Assembly (NCBI RefSeq): GCF_042660285.1
Contig: NZ_JBHSTP010000001.1
Span: forward strand, 372,001 to 436,000
Length of the DNA stretch: 64,000 nt
Direction of reading: 5' to 3'
Origin: Luethyella okanaganae
GTDB lineage: Bacteria > Actinomycetota > Actinomycetes > Actinomycetales > Microbacteriaceae
Shown here: piece by piece, positions 7,075-15,750 of the stretch
How positions within the stretch are numbered: position 1 is the stretch's first letter
Layout: each line of letters starts with the position of its first letter
Notes under the pieces: generated by a model
What the model was told of the DNA's origin: nothing
What the model saw: only the letters and a program-made list of their open reading frames with translations
Database searches by the model: none
Made by a program: the position numbers and the translations under genes

Positions 7075-8611
7075 GCGAGGATGGGCTCTGCTCGGAGCGC
7101 GGGCCGTTACCGGCGTCTTCGGGATCGCCGCGGTCGTCGTCGTCGTGGGAGCCGCCGCGTTCGTGCCATGGCCGACCGTGACGGCGACGCCGCCGGCGAC
7201 GGTCGTCTCGCCGAATCCGACCGAGCAGCAGAGGGTCTGCCCCGGGCCGCTCCTCGGACTCGCGGCGGACGCCGGCGCCGCGACGACGGCCTCGTCGTTC
7301 GGTTCGGAATCGGCGAGCTACGGCTCCGATTCCGGTGCGGGCGTCGCGACCGTGACCGACCTCGCAGCGCCGGACAACGCGAGCGGAGGCCGAGACGGCA
7401 CGCCGCTGCTGCTGAGCGTTCCCGTCGCCGAGAACGCGAGTAGGCCGCCGCTCATGGGCGGCAGCCAGTCTCAGACCGCCCAGCAGGAGACGATCGCCGG
7501 GCTGGCGGTCGCCGCCTGCGGCGAGGCGGCTGCGGACAGTTGGCTCGTCGCCGGCTCGACGGACATCGGGCGGACGAGCCTCGTTCTGCTGAGCAATCCG
7601 ACAACGGTGGCCGCCACCGTCGATCTGACGGTCTACGGCGAGAGCGGTGCCGTCGAGGCGCCGGGCGCGACGGGAATCCTTGTGCAGCCCGGATCGCAAC
7701 GCGTCGTCCCGCTCGCCGGACTGGCGCCCAACCTCAAGTCGCCCGTTGTGCGGGTCTCGACGAGGGGCGGTCAGGTCGTCGCCTCGCTCGAACAGAGCAT
7801 CGTCCGCGGCCTCGAGCCTGGCGGAGTCGAGCTCGTCGGCATCACTGCACCGCCGAGTGTTGAGCAGGTGGTGAGCGGATTCATCGTCGTGGCGCGGGCC
7901 GCCGATCCGGCGTTGAGCAACGACACCGGATACAGCGACGATCAGCCGGGATTGCGACTGCTCGCACCCGGCGGGGAACCCGCGACGGCGACGGTGAGTG
8001 TGGCGGGTGAGGGCGGGGCCGTCGGAACCTCCCTCGAGGTGTCGCTCGCCCCCGGCATCGTGACCGAGGTCCCGTTGTCGTCGCTCGCGACCGGCACATA
8101 CACCGTCAGGGTGACCGCCGATCAGCCGGTCGTGGCCGCCGCGCGCAGCTCGGTCGTCGGCGCAGGCGGAAAGGACTTCGGCTGGTTCGTCTCCTCCGGC
8201 GCGCTGATCGGTGACGCGTTCCTCGGAGTCGCCTCGGGGCCGTCCCCCGTCATGCATCTCTCCAATCCGACGAGCATGGATCAACGTCTCATCCTGACAC
8301 CAGAGGATGGTCAGCCTGTCGAGGTCGTGGTCGCGGCCGGTAAGTCCGTCTCCCAGCCTGTCCGTCCGGTGACACGATATACGCTTGCCGGAGCAGCCGG
8401 CGTCGTGGTCTCCGTTGGCTATCAGGGCGACGGTCAGCTCTCCTCGTTCGCCGTCCTCCCCGCCGGCCCGCTCGCGGCGCCGATCACGGTGTATGCCGAG
8501 ACCGCCCGTCGCTTGGCCGAGGGGCTTTCTCTTCCGGACGATGATCGAGATCCAGGTCGTAGGAACGACTCGTCGTTCGTGATGGGGACCCGAGACGATT
8601 CGCAGGGGTGA
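7064..8611 (+). CDS. DUF5719-type secreted/membrane-anchored protein
   Basis: A 515-residue protein with one N-terminal signal-anchor helix (about residues 13-36, AVTGVFGIAAVVVVVGAAAF) and a large outside region of beta-rich repeats such as GRTSLVLLSNPTTVAATVDL and SPVMHLSNPTSMDQRLIL. AAGGAG precedes tandem ATGs at 7061 and 7064; 7064 has the better spacing. It overlaps the glycosyltransferase end, so the two products probably act together in the envelope. The DUF5719 assignment is from memory of proteins at this position in Microbacteriaceae; the biochemical function is unknown. Confidence 0.75.
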   Translation: MPTRRGWALLGARAVTGVFGIAAVVVVVGAAAFVPWPTVTATPPATVVSPNPTEQQRVCPGPLLGLAADAGAATTASSFGSESASYGSDSGAGVATVTDLAAPDNASGGRDGTPLLLSVPVAENASRPPLMGGSQSQTAQQETIAGLAVAACGEAAADSWLVAGSTDIGRTSLVLLSNPTTVAATVDLTVYGESGAVEAPGATGILVQPGSQRVVPLAGLAPNLKSPVVRVSTRGGQVVASLEQSIVRGLEPGGVELVGITAPPSVEQVVSGFIVVARAADPALSNDTGYSDDQPGLRLLAPGGEPATATVSVAGEGGAVGTSLEVSLAPGIVTEVPLSSLATGTYTVRVTADQPVVAAARSSVVGAGGKDFGWFVSSGALIGDAFLGVASGPSPVMHLSNPTSMDQRLILTPEDGQPVEVVVAAGKSVSQPVRPVTRYTLAGAAGVVVSVGYQGDGQLSSFAVLPAGPLAAPITVYAETARRLAEGLSLPDDDRDPGRRNDSSFVMGTRDDSQG

Positions 8612-8743
8612 GAGCAGCTTCTGTGAAGCAACCAATCTTCTATGGGGCCATATGTCGGAGAGGTGGTCGTTCTCGAGGAGCCTGAGGCGGCCCGGCAGAT
8701 CGTGAGGCGACGCCGGCCGGCGCTTCTCTGACGCAGCGCGGTG

Positions 8744-9190
8744 TCAGAAATGCCGGAAGCGCTCGGGCGCCAGATCCCACGGATCCTTGCCGAGCAGTTC
8801 TGCGACGGCGCGGAACACGCAACTCTCCACCATGAGCCGCTGGTGCACCTCGTCGTTGCGGTGGAGTTTGCTGAGTCGCTGGATGGGAACGCGATAGAAG
8901 ACGATCCTGTTGTCGTGCGGACGCACCGTCCAGCGGTCGACGTGGTCGCCGTGCAACGCATCGTGGGGCGCGGACGCGATCTCGATGGTCATCGCCGACA
9001 GTTCGCCCGGCCAGAGCCCGCGCAGGTATTCGGCGGTCGACGCGATGGTCGTGTCGAAGAGCTCGATGCGCCCGCGCAGCATCGGCAGATACGGTCCAGC
9101 GACGGAGGATCGCAAGCCACGGCCGTGCCGGTCACGGATGCCTCGGCGTGCGGAGGGCGCCGGTGCGAGTGCACGTCGTGATCGAGGCAT
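8744..9190 (-). CDS. Metallopeptidase-family-like protein (Rv3259-type)
   Basis: A 148-residue protein with a basic N-terminus (MPRSRRALAPAPSARRG, then RDRHGRGLR) and a C-terminal segment LMVESCVFRAVAELLGKDPW. Proteins at this position in actinobacteria (Rv3259) are annotated as zincin-like metallopeptidases, but I see no HExxH here; the nearest match is HRNDEVHQRLMVES. It may therefore be a non-catalytic member. It starts 44 bp from the divergent DUF3499 gene, and AGGA lies about 8 nt before the ATG. Existence is well supported by synteny; enzymatic function is doubtful. Confidence 0.75.
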   Translation of the reverse strand: MPRSRRALAPAPSARRGIRDRHGRGLRSSVAGPYLPMLRGRIELFDTTIASTAEYLRGLWPGELSAMTIEIASAPHDALHGDHVDRWTVRPHDNRIVFYRVPIQRLSKLHRNDEVHQRLMVESCVFRAVAELLGKDPWDLAPERFRHF

Positions 9191-9234
9191 GTCGCCATCC
9201 TATTCCGCCCGGGTGACGGTAATCTGGATTCGAT

Positions 9235-9453
9235 ATGACCAGGCCGTGTTCCAGGATCGTGTGCGCCGATGAAGCGGTGGCGACGCTCACTTACGTCTAT
9301 GCCGACTCCATGGCAGTGCTCGGCCCTTTGAGCATCAGTTCGGAGCCGCACAGCTACGATCTTTGCTCCCGCCACGCCGACCGCCTCTCGGCACCGCAGG
9401 GGTGGCAGGTCGTGCGGCACGTCGTGCTCGGTGATGTAGGTTTTAGCGCGTGA
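9235..9453 (+). CDS. DUF3499 family protein (Rv3258c-like)
   Basis: A 72-residue protein with two cysteine pairs' worth of ligands (RPCSRIVCADEAVATLTY; YDLCSRHADRL) suggesting a small zinc-ribbon fold. The segments TYVYADSMAVLGPLS and SAPQGWQVVRH are hallmarks of DUF3499. Its stop overlaps the GTG start of phosphomannomutase by 4 bp (GTGA), so translation is probably coupled. A candidate -10 TAATCT lies at 9220-9225. Position between the Rv3259-like gene and phosphomannomutase matches M. tuberculosis. Function unknown. Confidence 0.88.
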   Translation: MTRPCSRIVCADEAVATLTYVYADSMAVLGPLSISSEPHSYDLCSRHADRLSAPQGWQVVRHVVLGDVGFSA

Positions 9454-10886
9454 CCTCCGAACACCCCGAAGACTCCGTTGCCCGTCTGAACACGATCGTC
9501 AAGGCCTACGACGTGCGTGGACTCGTCGGCGAGGCCATGACGGCGGACATCGTCGCCGCGCTCGCGGCCGGCTTCGTCGACGAGGTGGGTGCAGCGGGCT
9601 CCGACGTCGTCGTCGGCCACGACATGCGCGACTCCTCGCCAGAGTTCGCGGCCGCCTTCGCCCGCGGCGCGCAGGCCCGCGGCGCCAACGTCGTCAACAT
9701 CGGGCTGTGCTCGACCGACGAGAGCTACTTCTCGTCTGGCGCTCTCGGCGCCCCGGCGGCCATGTTCACGGCGAGCCACAATCCCGCGACGTACAACGGC
9801 ATCAAGTTCTCCCGTGCCGGCGCCCAGGGCATCTCGCTCGACACGGGTCTCGTCGCCATCCGCGACCGCGCAGCCGCCTACCTGAGGAACGGCGTCGCCT
9901 CCCTCCCCGCCGAGGGCGGCTACCGCGAACTCGACGTGCTCGCGGACTACGCCGCGTACCTGCGTTCGCTCGTAGATCTCTCCGGCATCCGACCGGTCAG
10001 GGTCGTCGTCGACGCCGGCAACGGCATGGGCGGACTCACCGTGCCTGCGGTGCTCGGTCGGGCCGCCGGCCTGTCCGCATTGCCGATCGAGATCGTGCCG
10101 CTCTATTTCGAACTCGACGGCACCTTTCCGAACCACGAGGCCAACCCTCTCGAGCCGGCGAACCTCGCCGACCTGCAGAAGGCGGTCGTCGAGCATGGCG
10201 CGGATCTGGGTCTCGCCTTCGACGGAGACGCAGACCGCTGTTTCGTCGTCGACGAGACCGGCGCGGCCGTCAACCCCTCAGCGATCGCCGCGATCGTTGC
10301 TCTGCGTGAGATCACCCGGGTGCGCGCAGCCGGATTCGACGGGGAGATCTACGTCATCCACAACCTCATCACCTCGAGGATCGTGCCGGAGACGATCGAG
10401 GCGGCCGGGGCGATTCCGGTCCGCACCAAGGTCGGGCATTCGCTCATCAAGGACGAGATGCGCGCGACGGGTGCCATCTTCGGCGGGGAGCACTCCGCCC
10501 ACTACTACTTCCGCGATTTCTGGGGCGCCGACAATGGCATGCTCGCCGCGATGCACACCATCGCCGAGTTCGGCGGTCAGGAGCGTCCGTTTTCGGCGTT
10601 CGCCGCCGAGTACACGCCCTATGCGCTCTCGGGCGAGATCAACTCCACCGTCGCCGACGTGCCCGCGGCCTATGCGCGCATCGTCGAACACTACACCGGC
10701 CGGGCCGAGTTCGACGAGTTCGACGGGCTCACCGTCACAGGCATCACCTCGGCGGACGAGCCGTTCTGGTGGTTCAGCGTGCGTCCGTCGAACACGGAAC
10801 CGCTCCTACGCCTCAACGTCGAGGCCGCCAGCCAAGGCGAGATGGGGCGCATACGCGACGAGGCGCTCGCCCTCATCCGGGCATAG
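9450..10886 (+). CDS. manB: Phosphomannomutase/phosphoglucomutase
   Basis: A 478-residue alpha-D-phosphohexomutase that converts mannose-6-phosphate to mannose-1-phosphate, the step after ManA toward GDP-mannose. The phosphorylated serine is Ser109 in TASHNPATYNGIK. The Mg loop DGDADRC, the sugar-binding GGEHSAHYYFRD and the phosphate loop RPSNTEPLLRLN appear in the expected order. It starts with GTG overlapping the DUF3499 stop. The order DUF3499-mutase matches Rv3258c-Rv3257c (pmmA). Confidence 0.95.
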   Translation: MTSEHPEDSVARLNTIVKAYDVRGLVGEAMTADIVAALAAGFVDEVGAAGSDVVVGHDMRDSSPEFAAAFARGAQARGANVVNIGLCSTDESYFSSGALGAPAAMFTASHNPATYNGIKFSRAGAQGISLDTGLVAIRDRAAAYLRNGVASLPAEGGYRELDVLADYAAYLRSLVDLSGIRPVRVVVDAGNGMGGLTVPAVLGRAAGLSALPIEIVPLYFELDGTFPNHEANPLEPANLADLQKAVVEHGADLGLAFDGDADRCFVVDETGAAVNPSAIAAIVALREITRVRAAGFDGEIYVIHNLITSRIVPETIEAAGAIPVRTKVGHSLIKDEMRATGAIFGGEHSAHYYFRDFWGADNGMLAAMHTIAEFGGQERPFSAFAAEYTPYALSGEINSTVADVPAAYARIVEHYTGRAEFDEFDGLTVTGITSADEPFWWFSVRPSNTEPLLRLNVEAASQGEMGRIRDEALALIRA

Positions 10887-10946
10887 CGCACTCCGGACGG
10901 TCGGATCGGTGCGGGTGACCGCCTCGGATGCTGCGAGAATGGGGGC

Positions 10947-12425
10947 ATGACCCTCGCCGCGACATCCGCCCTGCCGTTCAAGGTTGCCGACCTCTCGCTC
11001 GCCGAAGCGGGTCGTCACCAGATCCGGCTCGCCGAGAACGAGATGCCGGGCCTCATGGCGCTGCGTTCCGAGTTCGGCGAGACCAAACCTCTCTCCGGTG
11101 CCAGGATCGCAGGCTCGCTGCACATGACCGTGCAGACCGCGGTGCTCATCGAGACCCTTGTCGCCCTCGGCGCCCACGTGCGCTGGGCGAGCTGCAACAT
11201 CTTCTCCACGCAGGATGACGCCGCGGCCGCCATCGCCGTAGGCCCTTTCGGCACCGAGGACGAGCCGGCAGGCGTGCCCGTGTTCGCTTGGAAGGGCGAG
11301 ACCCTCGACGAGTACTGGTGGTGCGCCGAGCGTATCTTCGACTGGAGCGCCGAGGCCGCGGCGGCCGGCGCGACCTGGGCCGGGCCGAACATGATCCTCG
11401 ACGACGGCGGCGATGCCACACTGCTCGTGCACAAAGGCCGGGAGTTCGAGCTCGCCGGGAGTGTTCCGGCCCCCGGCGACGCCGACAGCCACGAGTACCG
11501 TATCGTGCTCGAGACGCTGCGGCGGTCGCTCGACCTCTCGGTCGACCGGTGGACCCGCATCGCGGCCGAGATCAAGGGTGTGACGGAGGAGACAACGACA
11601 GGCGTGCACCGCCTCTACGAGCTCGCTGCAACCGGTGGACTGCTCTTTCCCGCGATCAACGTGAACGACTCGGTCACCAAGTCGAAGTTCGACAACAAGT
11701 ACGGCATCCGTCATTCGCTGCCCGACGGTCTCAACCGGGCGACCGATGTGCTCATAGGCGGCAAGACCGCCTTCGTCGCGGGTTACGGGGATGTCGGCAA
11801 GGGTGCGGCCGAGGCGCTGCGCGGCCAGGGTGCTCGGGTGATCGTGAGCGAGGTCGACCCGATCTGCGCGCTCCAGGCGGCCATGGACGGCTATCAGGTG
11901 GCGCGTATCGAGAGCGTCGTCGGCGAGGTGGACATCTTCGTCACGGGAACAGGGAACTACAACGTCATCACGACGGAGCACATCCTCGCGATGAAGCACC
12001 TCGCGATCGTGGCCAACGTCGGCCACTTCGACAACGAGATCGACATGGCGGGTCTCGAGAGCCTCGCTGGGGCCGAGAAGGTGCGGATCAAGCCACAGGT
12101 GCACGAATGGCGCCTGCCGACGGGGCGTTCCGTGCTCGTCCTGAGCGAGGGACGTCTGATGAATCTCGGCAACGCGACCGGTCACCCCTCCTTCGTGATG
12201 AGCAACTCGTTCGCCAATCAGGTGCTTGCACAGATCGAGCTGTACTGCTTTCCGGAGCGCTACCCAATCGGGGTCTATGTACTGCCGAAGCACCTCGACG
12301 AGAAGGTGGCGCGCCTGCACCTCGACGCGCTCGGCGTGGAGCTCACGACGCTTTCGCCGGAGCAGGCCGGCTATATCGGCGTCTCCGTCGATGGCCCGTA
12401 CAAGGTCGATCACTACCGCTACTGA
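10947..12425 (+). CDS. ahcY: Adenosylhomocysteinase (S-adenosylhomocysteine hydrolase)
   Basis: A 492-residue NAD-dependent cytoplasmic enzyme that splits S-adenosylhomocysteine into adenosine and homocysteine, closing the methyl cycle. Visible are NDSVTKSKFDNKYG (catalytic Lys/Asp region), the NAD motif GYGDVGKGAAEALRGQGA, NVGHFDNEID, and the conserved C-terminal end YKVDHYRY. GGGGGC lies just before the ATG, and a GAGAAT hexamer at 10935-10940 could be a -10. It corresponds to Rv3248c (sahH) in the syntenic order. Confidence 0.97.
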   Translation: MTLAATSALPFKVADLSLAEAGRHQIRLAENEMPGLMALRSEFGETKPLSGARIAGSLHMTVQTAVLIETLVALGAHVRWASCNIFSTQDDAAAAIAVGPFGTEDEPAGVPVFAWKGETLDEYWWCAERIFDWSAEAAAAGATWAGPNMILDDGGDATLLVHKGREFELAGSVPAPGDADSHEYRIVLETLRRSLDLSVDRWTRIAAEIKGVTEETTTGVHRLYELAATGGLLFPAINVNDSVTKSKFDNKYGIRHSLPDGLNRATDVLIGGKTAFVAGYGDVGKGAAEALRGQGARVIVSEVDPICALQAAMDGYQVARIESVVGEVDIFVTGTGNYNVITTEHILAMKHLAIVANVGHFDNEIDMAGLESLAGAEKVRIKPQVHEWRLPTGRSVLVLSEGRLMNLGNATGHPSFVMSNSFANQVLAQIELYCFPERYPIGVYVLPKHLDEKVARLHLDALGVELTTLSPEQAGYIGVSVDGPYKVDHYRY

Positions 12426-12514
12426 TCGAGGCCTCGGCGGCCTCCGGTCACGCCCGCCCGCGCGACGCTGCCTGACCCCGGCTCGGTGGACGGCATCCGA
12501 GGCGGACGGCGCGT

Positions 12515-13369
12515 TCAGCGCTCGGGAAAACCGTGCGGTAGTCCGGTGAGCGCGGGCGCGAGCCGGAGCATGTGTTCGCGTTCGATCATGAGAGCGGCGT
12601 ACTCGCGATCGCGCCTCATGGCGATGACCCCGGCGAGGAACATCTCGGCGGGCACCCGAGGCAGCGGCGAGACGTAGGGGGAGGCCTCCTGGGCGAGGTC
12701 CGCGGCGAGCCGAACCCGGGTTTCAGGAGTGAGCTTCGAGGCCTGGGCGAGGAACTGCGCGATGCGGCGGGACAAGGGGTCCGGCATCTTCGCGACATCG
12801 ACGATCCGTGCCCACTCGGTCAGCGGTAGCGGAACCCCGTAGACCGGCTGGTCGTAGGCTGGGACCCGTTCCATCTGGCTATAGGTGCCGGCGATCATGT
12901 CGCCGAGCCGTTTCGCCTTCGCGTTGAGGAGACCGGTCATTGCGGCGAGACCTCCGAAGGTCATGTAGATCTCGAAGACACCGACGAGGGCACGGATGAA
13001 GGCGTGGCGCAGCTGGATCGCTCCGCCGTCGTCGCGCACGATGCGTGCGCCGATTGCGAGCTTGCCGAGCGATCGTCCCCCGGTCGCGGTCTCGACGACG
13101 GTGGGAACGACGACGATCGCGAACACGAGGCTGGCGGTCGTCAAGGCCGTCGCCAGTGCCGGGTCGAGGCGCGAGCCGGCGATCGTCATGACGGCGAAGG
13201 CGGCGAGGAGGAACAGGGCGAGGGAGAGCGCCCAGTCGATGAGGGTGCCTGCACCGCGCAGGATCACACCAGCGGGACGCACGTCGAGCGCGACGGCCTC
13301 GCCGGTCACGAGCGCCTCATCGTCGCGCTGACTGACGAGGGCCGTACTCGGCGGAACAGGCTGGGCCAT
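12515..13369 (-). CDS. RDD family membrane protein
   Basis: A 284-residue protein whose N-terminal half is an RDD domain: RPAGVILRGAGTLIDWALS begins the first helix, a second helix follows, then GRSLGKLAIGARIVRDDGG and a further membrane segment. The C-terminal half is soluble and helical (QFLAQASKLTPETRVRLAADL). It is divergent from the SpoIIM-like gene with only 17 bp between start codons. It belongs to the RDD/SpoIIM/DUF58/MoxR/DUF4350/DUF4129 module and corresponds to Rv3695. The transport or structural role is unproven. Confidence 0.88.
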   Translation of the reverse strand: MAQPVPPSTALVSQRDDEALVTGEAVALDVRPAGVILRGAGTLIDWALSLALFLLAAFAVMTIAGSRLDPALATALTTASLVFAIVVVPTVVETATGGRSLGKLAIGARIVRDDGGAIQLRHAFIRALVGVFEIYMTFGGLAAMTGLLNAKAKRLGDMIAGTYSQMERVPAYDQPVYGVPLPLTEWARIVDVAKMPDPLSRRIAQFLAQASKLTPETRVRLAADLAQEASPYVSPLPRVPAEMFLAGVIAMRRDREYAALMIEREHMLRLAPALTGLPHGFPER

Positions 13370-13386
13370 AGATAGTATTCAAGCAG

Positions 13387-14382
13387 ATGGATCTCGACGC
13401 ATACTCCGCCGCACACCGCGATGAATGGACCCGCCTCGCCGAGTTGGGCGGTCGCCGCTCCCTGACGGGAGCCGAGGCGGACGAGCTGATCGACCGATAT
13501 CAGTCGGGCGCGACGCAGCTGTCCGCCATCAAGACGACGGCAGGCTCGACCGTGCAAGGAGACCGGCTCTCGGTGTCGCTCTCGCGCGCCCGGCTTCGAT
13601 TCACCGGGGCGGGCGCCAACCTGCTGGCCCAGATCCCACGGTTCTTCATCGCGCAGCTTCCCGCCGCACTGTACCGCTTGCGCTGGCTGACCCTCGCGGT
13701 TGCCATCGCTACCGTCGTGATCGCGGGCCTGTACGCGTGGTGGGCGCTCGGAGATCCCCAGGTGCTCGCGAACTTCGGAAGCGACGAGCAGCTTCGGAAG
13801 GTCGCCGACGAGGACTTCGTCGACTACTACTCCGAGAATCCCGCCGCGTCGTTCACCGGGCTCGTCTGGACCAACAACGCGTGGATCGCGGCACAGTGCA
13901 TCGCGTTCGGCATCTCGGGCGTGTACGTGCCCGGCGTCATCTTCAGCAACGCGCAGAATTTTGGAGTGAGCGCCGCGGTCATGTTCGCCTACGGCAAGGG
14001 CGACGTCTTCTTCCTCTACATCGCACCGCACGGACTGCTCGAGCTCACCTGCGTCTTCGTCGCCGCCGCGGCCGGTCTGAGGATCTTCTGGGCGTGGATC
14101 TCGCCAGGCCCGCGCACGCGTGGCCAGGCGCTCGCCGAGGACGGGCGATCACTGTTCACCGTGGCGACAGGTCTCGTGATCGCGCTTTTCGTCGCGGGAA
14201 TCATTGAGGGCTTCGTGACGCCGGCGGACTGGCCCTGGCCGGTCAAGATCGGCGTCGGCGTGCTCGCTCTCTGCGCGTTTCTCTTCTATATGCTCGTGCT
14301 CGGGCGGCGGGCTAACGACGCGGGCGAGACCGGCGATCTCGGCGAGTACGAGGCGGGTGCCCGACGCATCATCGCTGCGTGA
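13387..14382 (+). CDS. Stage II sporulation protein M-like (SpoIIM/DUF95) membrane protein
   Basis: A 331-residue polytopic protein with a soluble N-terminal helical domain (HRDEWTRLAELGGRRSLTG) and about five membrane helices. SFTGLVWTNNAWIAAQCIAFG and YIAPHGLLELTCVFVAAAAG are characteristic of the SpoIIM family; the APHGLLE motif is a hallmark. A TAGTAT hexamer 8 nt before the ATG and no Shine-Dalgarno suggest a near-leaderless mRNA. In a non-sporulating actinobacterium it is a module member (Rv3694c-like), not a sporulation gene; the role in the membrane is unknown. Confidence 0.9.
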   Translation: MDLDAYSAAHRDEWTRLAELGGRRSLTGAEADELIDRYQSGATQLSAIKTTAGSTVQGDRLSVSLSRARLRFTGAGANLLAQIPRFFIAQLPAALYRLRWLTLAVAIATVVIAGLYAWWALGDPQVLANFGSDEQLRKVADEDFVDYYSENPAASFTGLVWTNNAWIAAQCIAFGISGVYVPGVIFSNAQNFGVSAAVMFAYGKGDVFFLYIAPHGLLELTCVFVAAAAGLRIFWAWISPGPRTRGQALAEDGRSLFTVATGLVIALFVAGIIEGFVTPADWPWPVKIGVGVLALCAFLFYMLVLGRRANDAGETGDLGEYEAGARRIIAA

Positions 14383-14420
14383 CACAGCCGGGTCGAGCAT
14401 CGTTCGACGAGGTGGCAGCG

Positions 14421-15749
14421 TCAGAGTCGACCGGCCGCCTTGAGCGCCAGGTAGTGGTCGACGAGGGCAGGTGGGAGCTCGGTCGGTGCACCCGTCACGA
14501 CCTCGCCGCCGAGCCGACGGATCGCCGCTGAGACACGCGCCACCTCGAGCAGAGACCTTTCACCGGACGCCGCGCGATAGACCTGTTCGCGGCTGTCGCG
14601 TTCGGTCGTGGCCTGCAGCGCGGCCGGATCGGTGACGGACGCCACGACGACGGTGTGCCGTCGGCTGAGCTGCGGCAGCACAGACAGCAGTCCGCGCGAG
14701 GCTCCCGGCGCATCGATCGATGTGATCAGCACCACGAGCGCGTGCTGGCTCGTCACCGTGCGTACCTGGCCCGGCACGGCCGACCAGTCGGTCTCGATGA
14801 GCTCCGGTTCGATGAGCGCCATCGAATCCACCATGCGCGAGAGCAGATCGGCGCCCGTCGCACCCTGAACCCGGCCTCGCGCGCGACGGTCGTAGGCGAG
14901 GAAGTCGACCCGGTCGCCGGCGCGGGTCGCGAGCGCAGCTAGCAGGAGCGACGCTTCGAACGCCGTGTCGATGCGTGGCTCGTCGTCGACCCGGGCGGCA
15001 GAGGTGCGCCCGGAATCGATGAGGACGACGACCCTCCTGTCGCGTTCCGGCCGCCAGGTGCGCACCATGAGTTTCTGTCCGGCACCCGAAGGATCGTTCC
15101 GCCTGGCGGTCGCACGCCAGTCGATGGACCGCACGTCATCGCCGCGCACGTACTCGCGCAGGCTGTCGAACTCGGTGCCCTGGCCGCGCACCATGACCGA
15201 TGTCCGACCGTCGAGTTCGCGCAGGCGCGCGAGTCGAGACGGCAGATGCTTGCGCGAATGGAACGGTGGCAGAACCCGGATGCGACCTGGATACGTCAGC
15301 GTCGCCTGGCGTGCCCACAGCCCGAGCGGGCCGAACGAACGGACCGTGACCTGCTCCACTCGGCGCTCCCCGCGGCGGAACGGCGTGAGCGGAATCGCGA
15401 CACGCCGTCGCTCGCCGGGCGGAATCGTGATCCGCGTGCGTGTGATCGTGGCGCCGGCTGACGGCTGCCAGGCATCCCGAACGATGCCCCGCAGCGTGCG
15501 CTCACCGCGGTTCGCGATGAACAGTTCCGATGTGACGGTCTCGCCGAGGCGCACCCGTTCCGGCACGGCCCGGTTCACGGCCAGGAGGCGTGGTGACGCC
15601 GCCAGGGAGAGATCGAGCATGCCGCACAGGGCAGAAAGCAGCACCCACGCGAGCAGCACGAGCGCCGCTGCCTCCTGGGTGCGTCCGAGCAGCACGATCG
15701 GCACCGCCCCGATGGCGAGGAATGCGACGAAACGTCCGGTGACGGCCAT
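14421..15749 (-). CDS. DUF58 domain protein (MoxR-associated, vWA-like)
   Basis: A 442-residue protein with two N-terminal membrane helices, a beta-rich middle (SELFIANRGERTLRGIVRD), and the DUF58 core EFDSLREYVRGDDVRSIDWRA followed by a von Willebrand A-like fold (VVVLIDSGRTS in the MIDAS-like position). The ATG at 15749 lies 1 bp after the moxR stop, showing co-translation. DUF58 proteins are encoded beside MoxR ATPases and are thought to be assembly clients or partners. It corresponds to Rv3693. Confidence 0.9.
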   Translation of the reverse strand: MAVTGRFVAFLAIGAVPIVLLGRTQEAAALVLLAWVLLSALCGMLDLSLAASPRLLAVNRAVPERVRLGETVTSELFIANRGERTLRGIVRDAWQPSAGATITRTRITIPPGERRRVAIPLTPFRRGERRVEQVTVRSFGPLGLWARQATLTYPGRIRVLPPFHSRKHLPSRLARLRELDGRTSVMVRGQGTEFDSLREYVRGDDVRSIDWRATARRNDPSGAGQKLMVRTWRPERDRRVVVLIDSGRTSAARVDDEPRIDTAFEASLLLAALATRAGDRVDFLAYDRRARGRVQGATGADLLSRMVDSMALIEPELIETDWSAVPGQVRTVTSQHALVVLITSIDAPGASRGLLSVLPQLSRRHTVVVASVTDPAALQATTERDSREQVYRAASGERSLLEVARVSAAIRRLGGEVVTGAPTELPPALVDHYLALKAAGRL

Positions 15750-15750
15750 G

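Noticed and set aside
6575..8635. 686-codon minus-strand frame antisense to the DUF5719 gene
   Set aside because: Composition is that of a shadow frame (Arg/Gly/Asp/His-rich) and it covers two genes with overlapping, ribosome-binding-site-supported starts.
8612..8743. Possible small gene between the DUF5719 and metallopeptidase-like genes
   Set aside because: Short frames only, no ribosome-binding site; the gap just separates two convergent genes and contains a 12-bp CGCCGGCCGGCG palindrome at 8711-8722.
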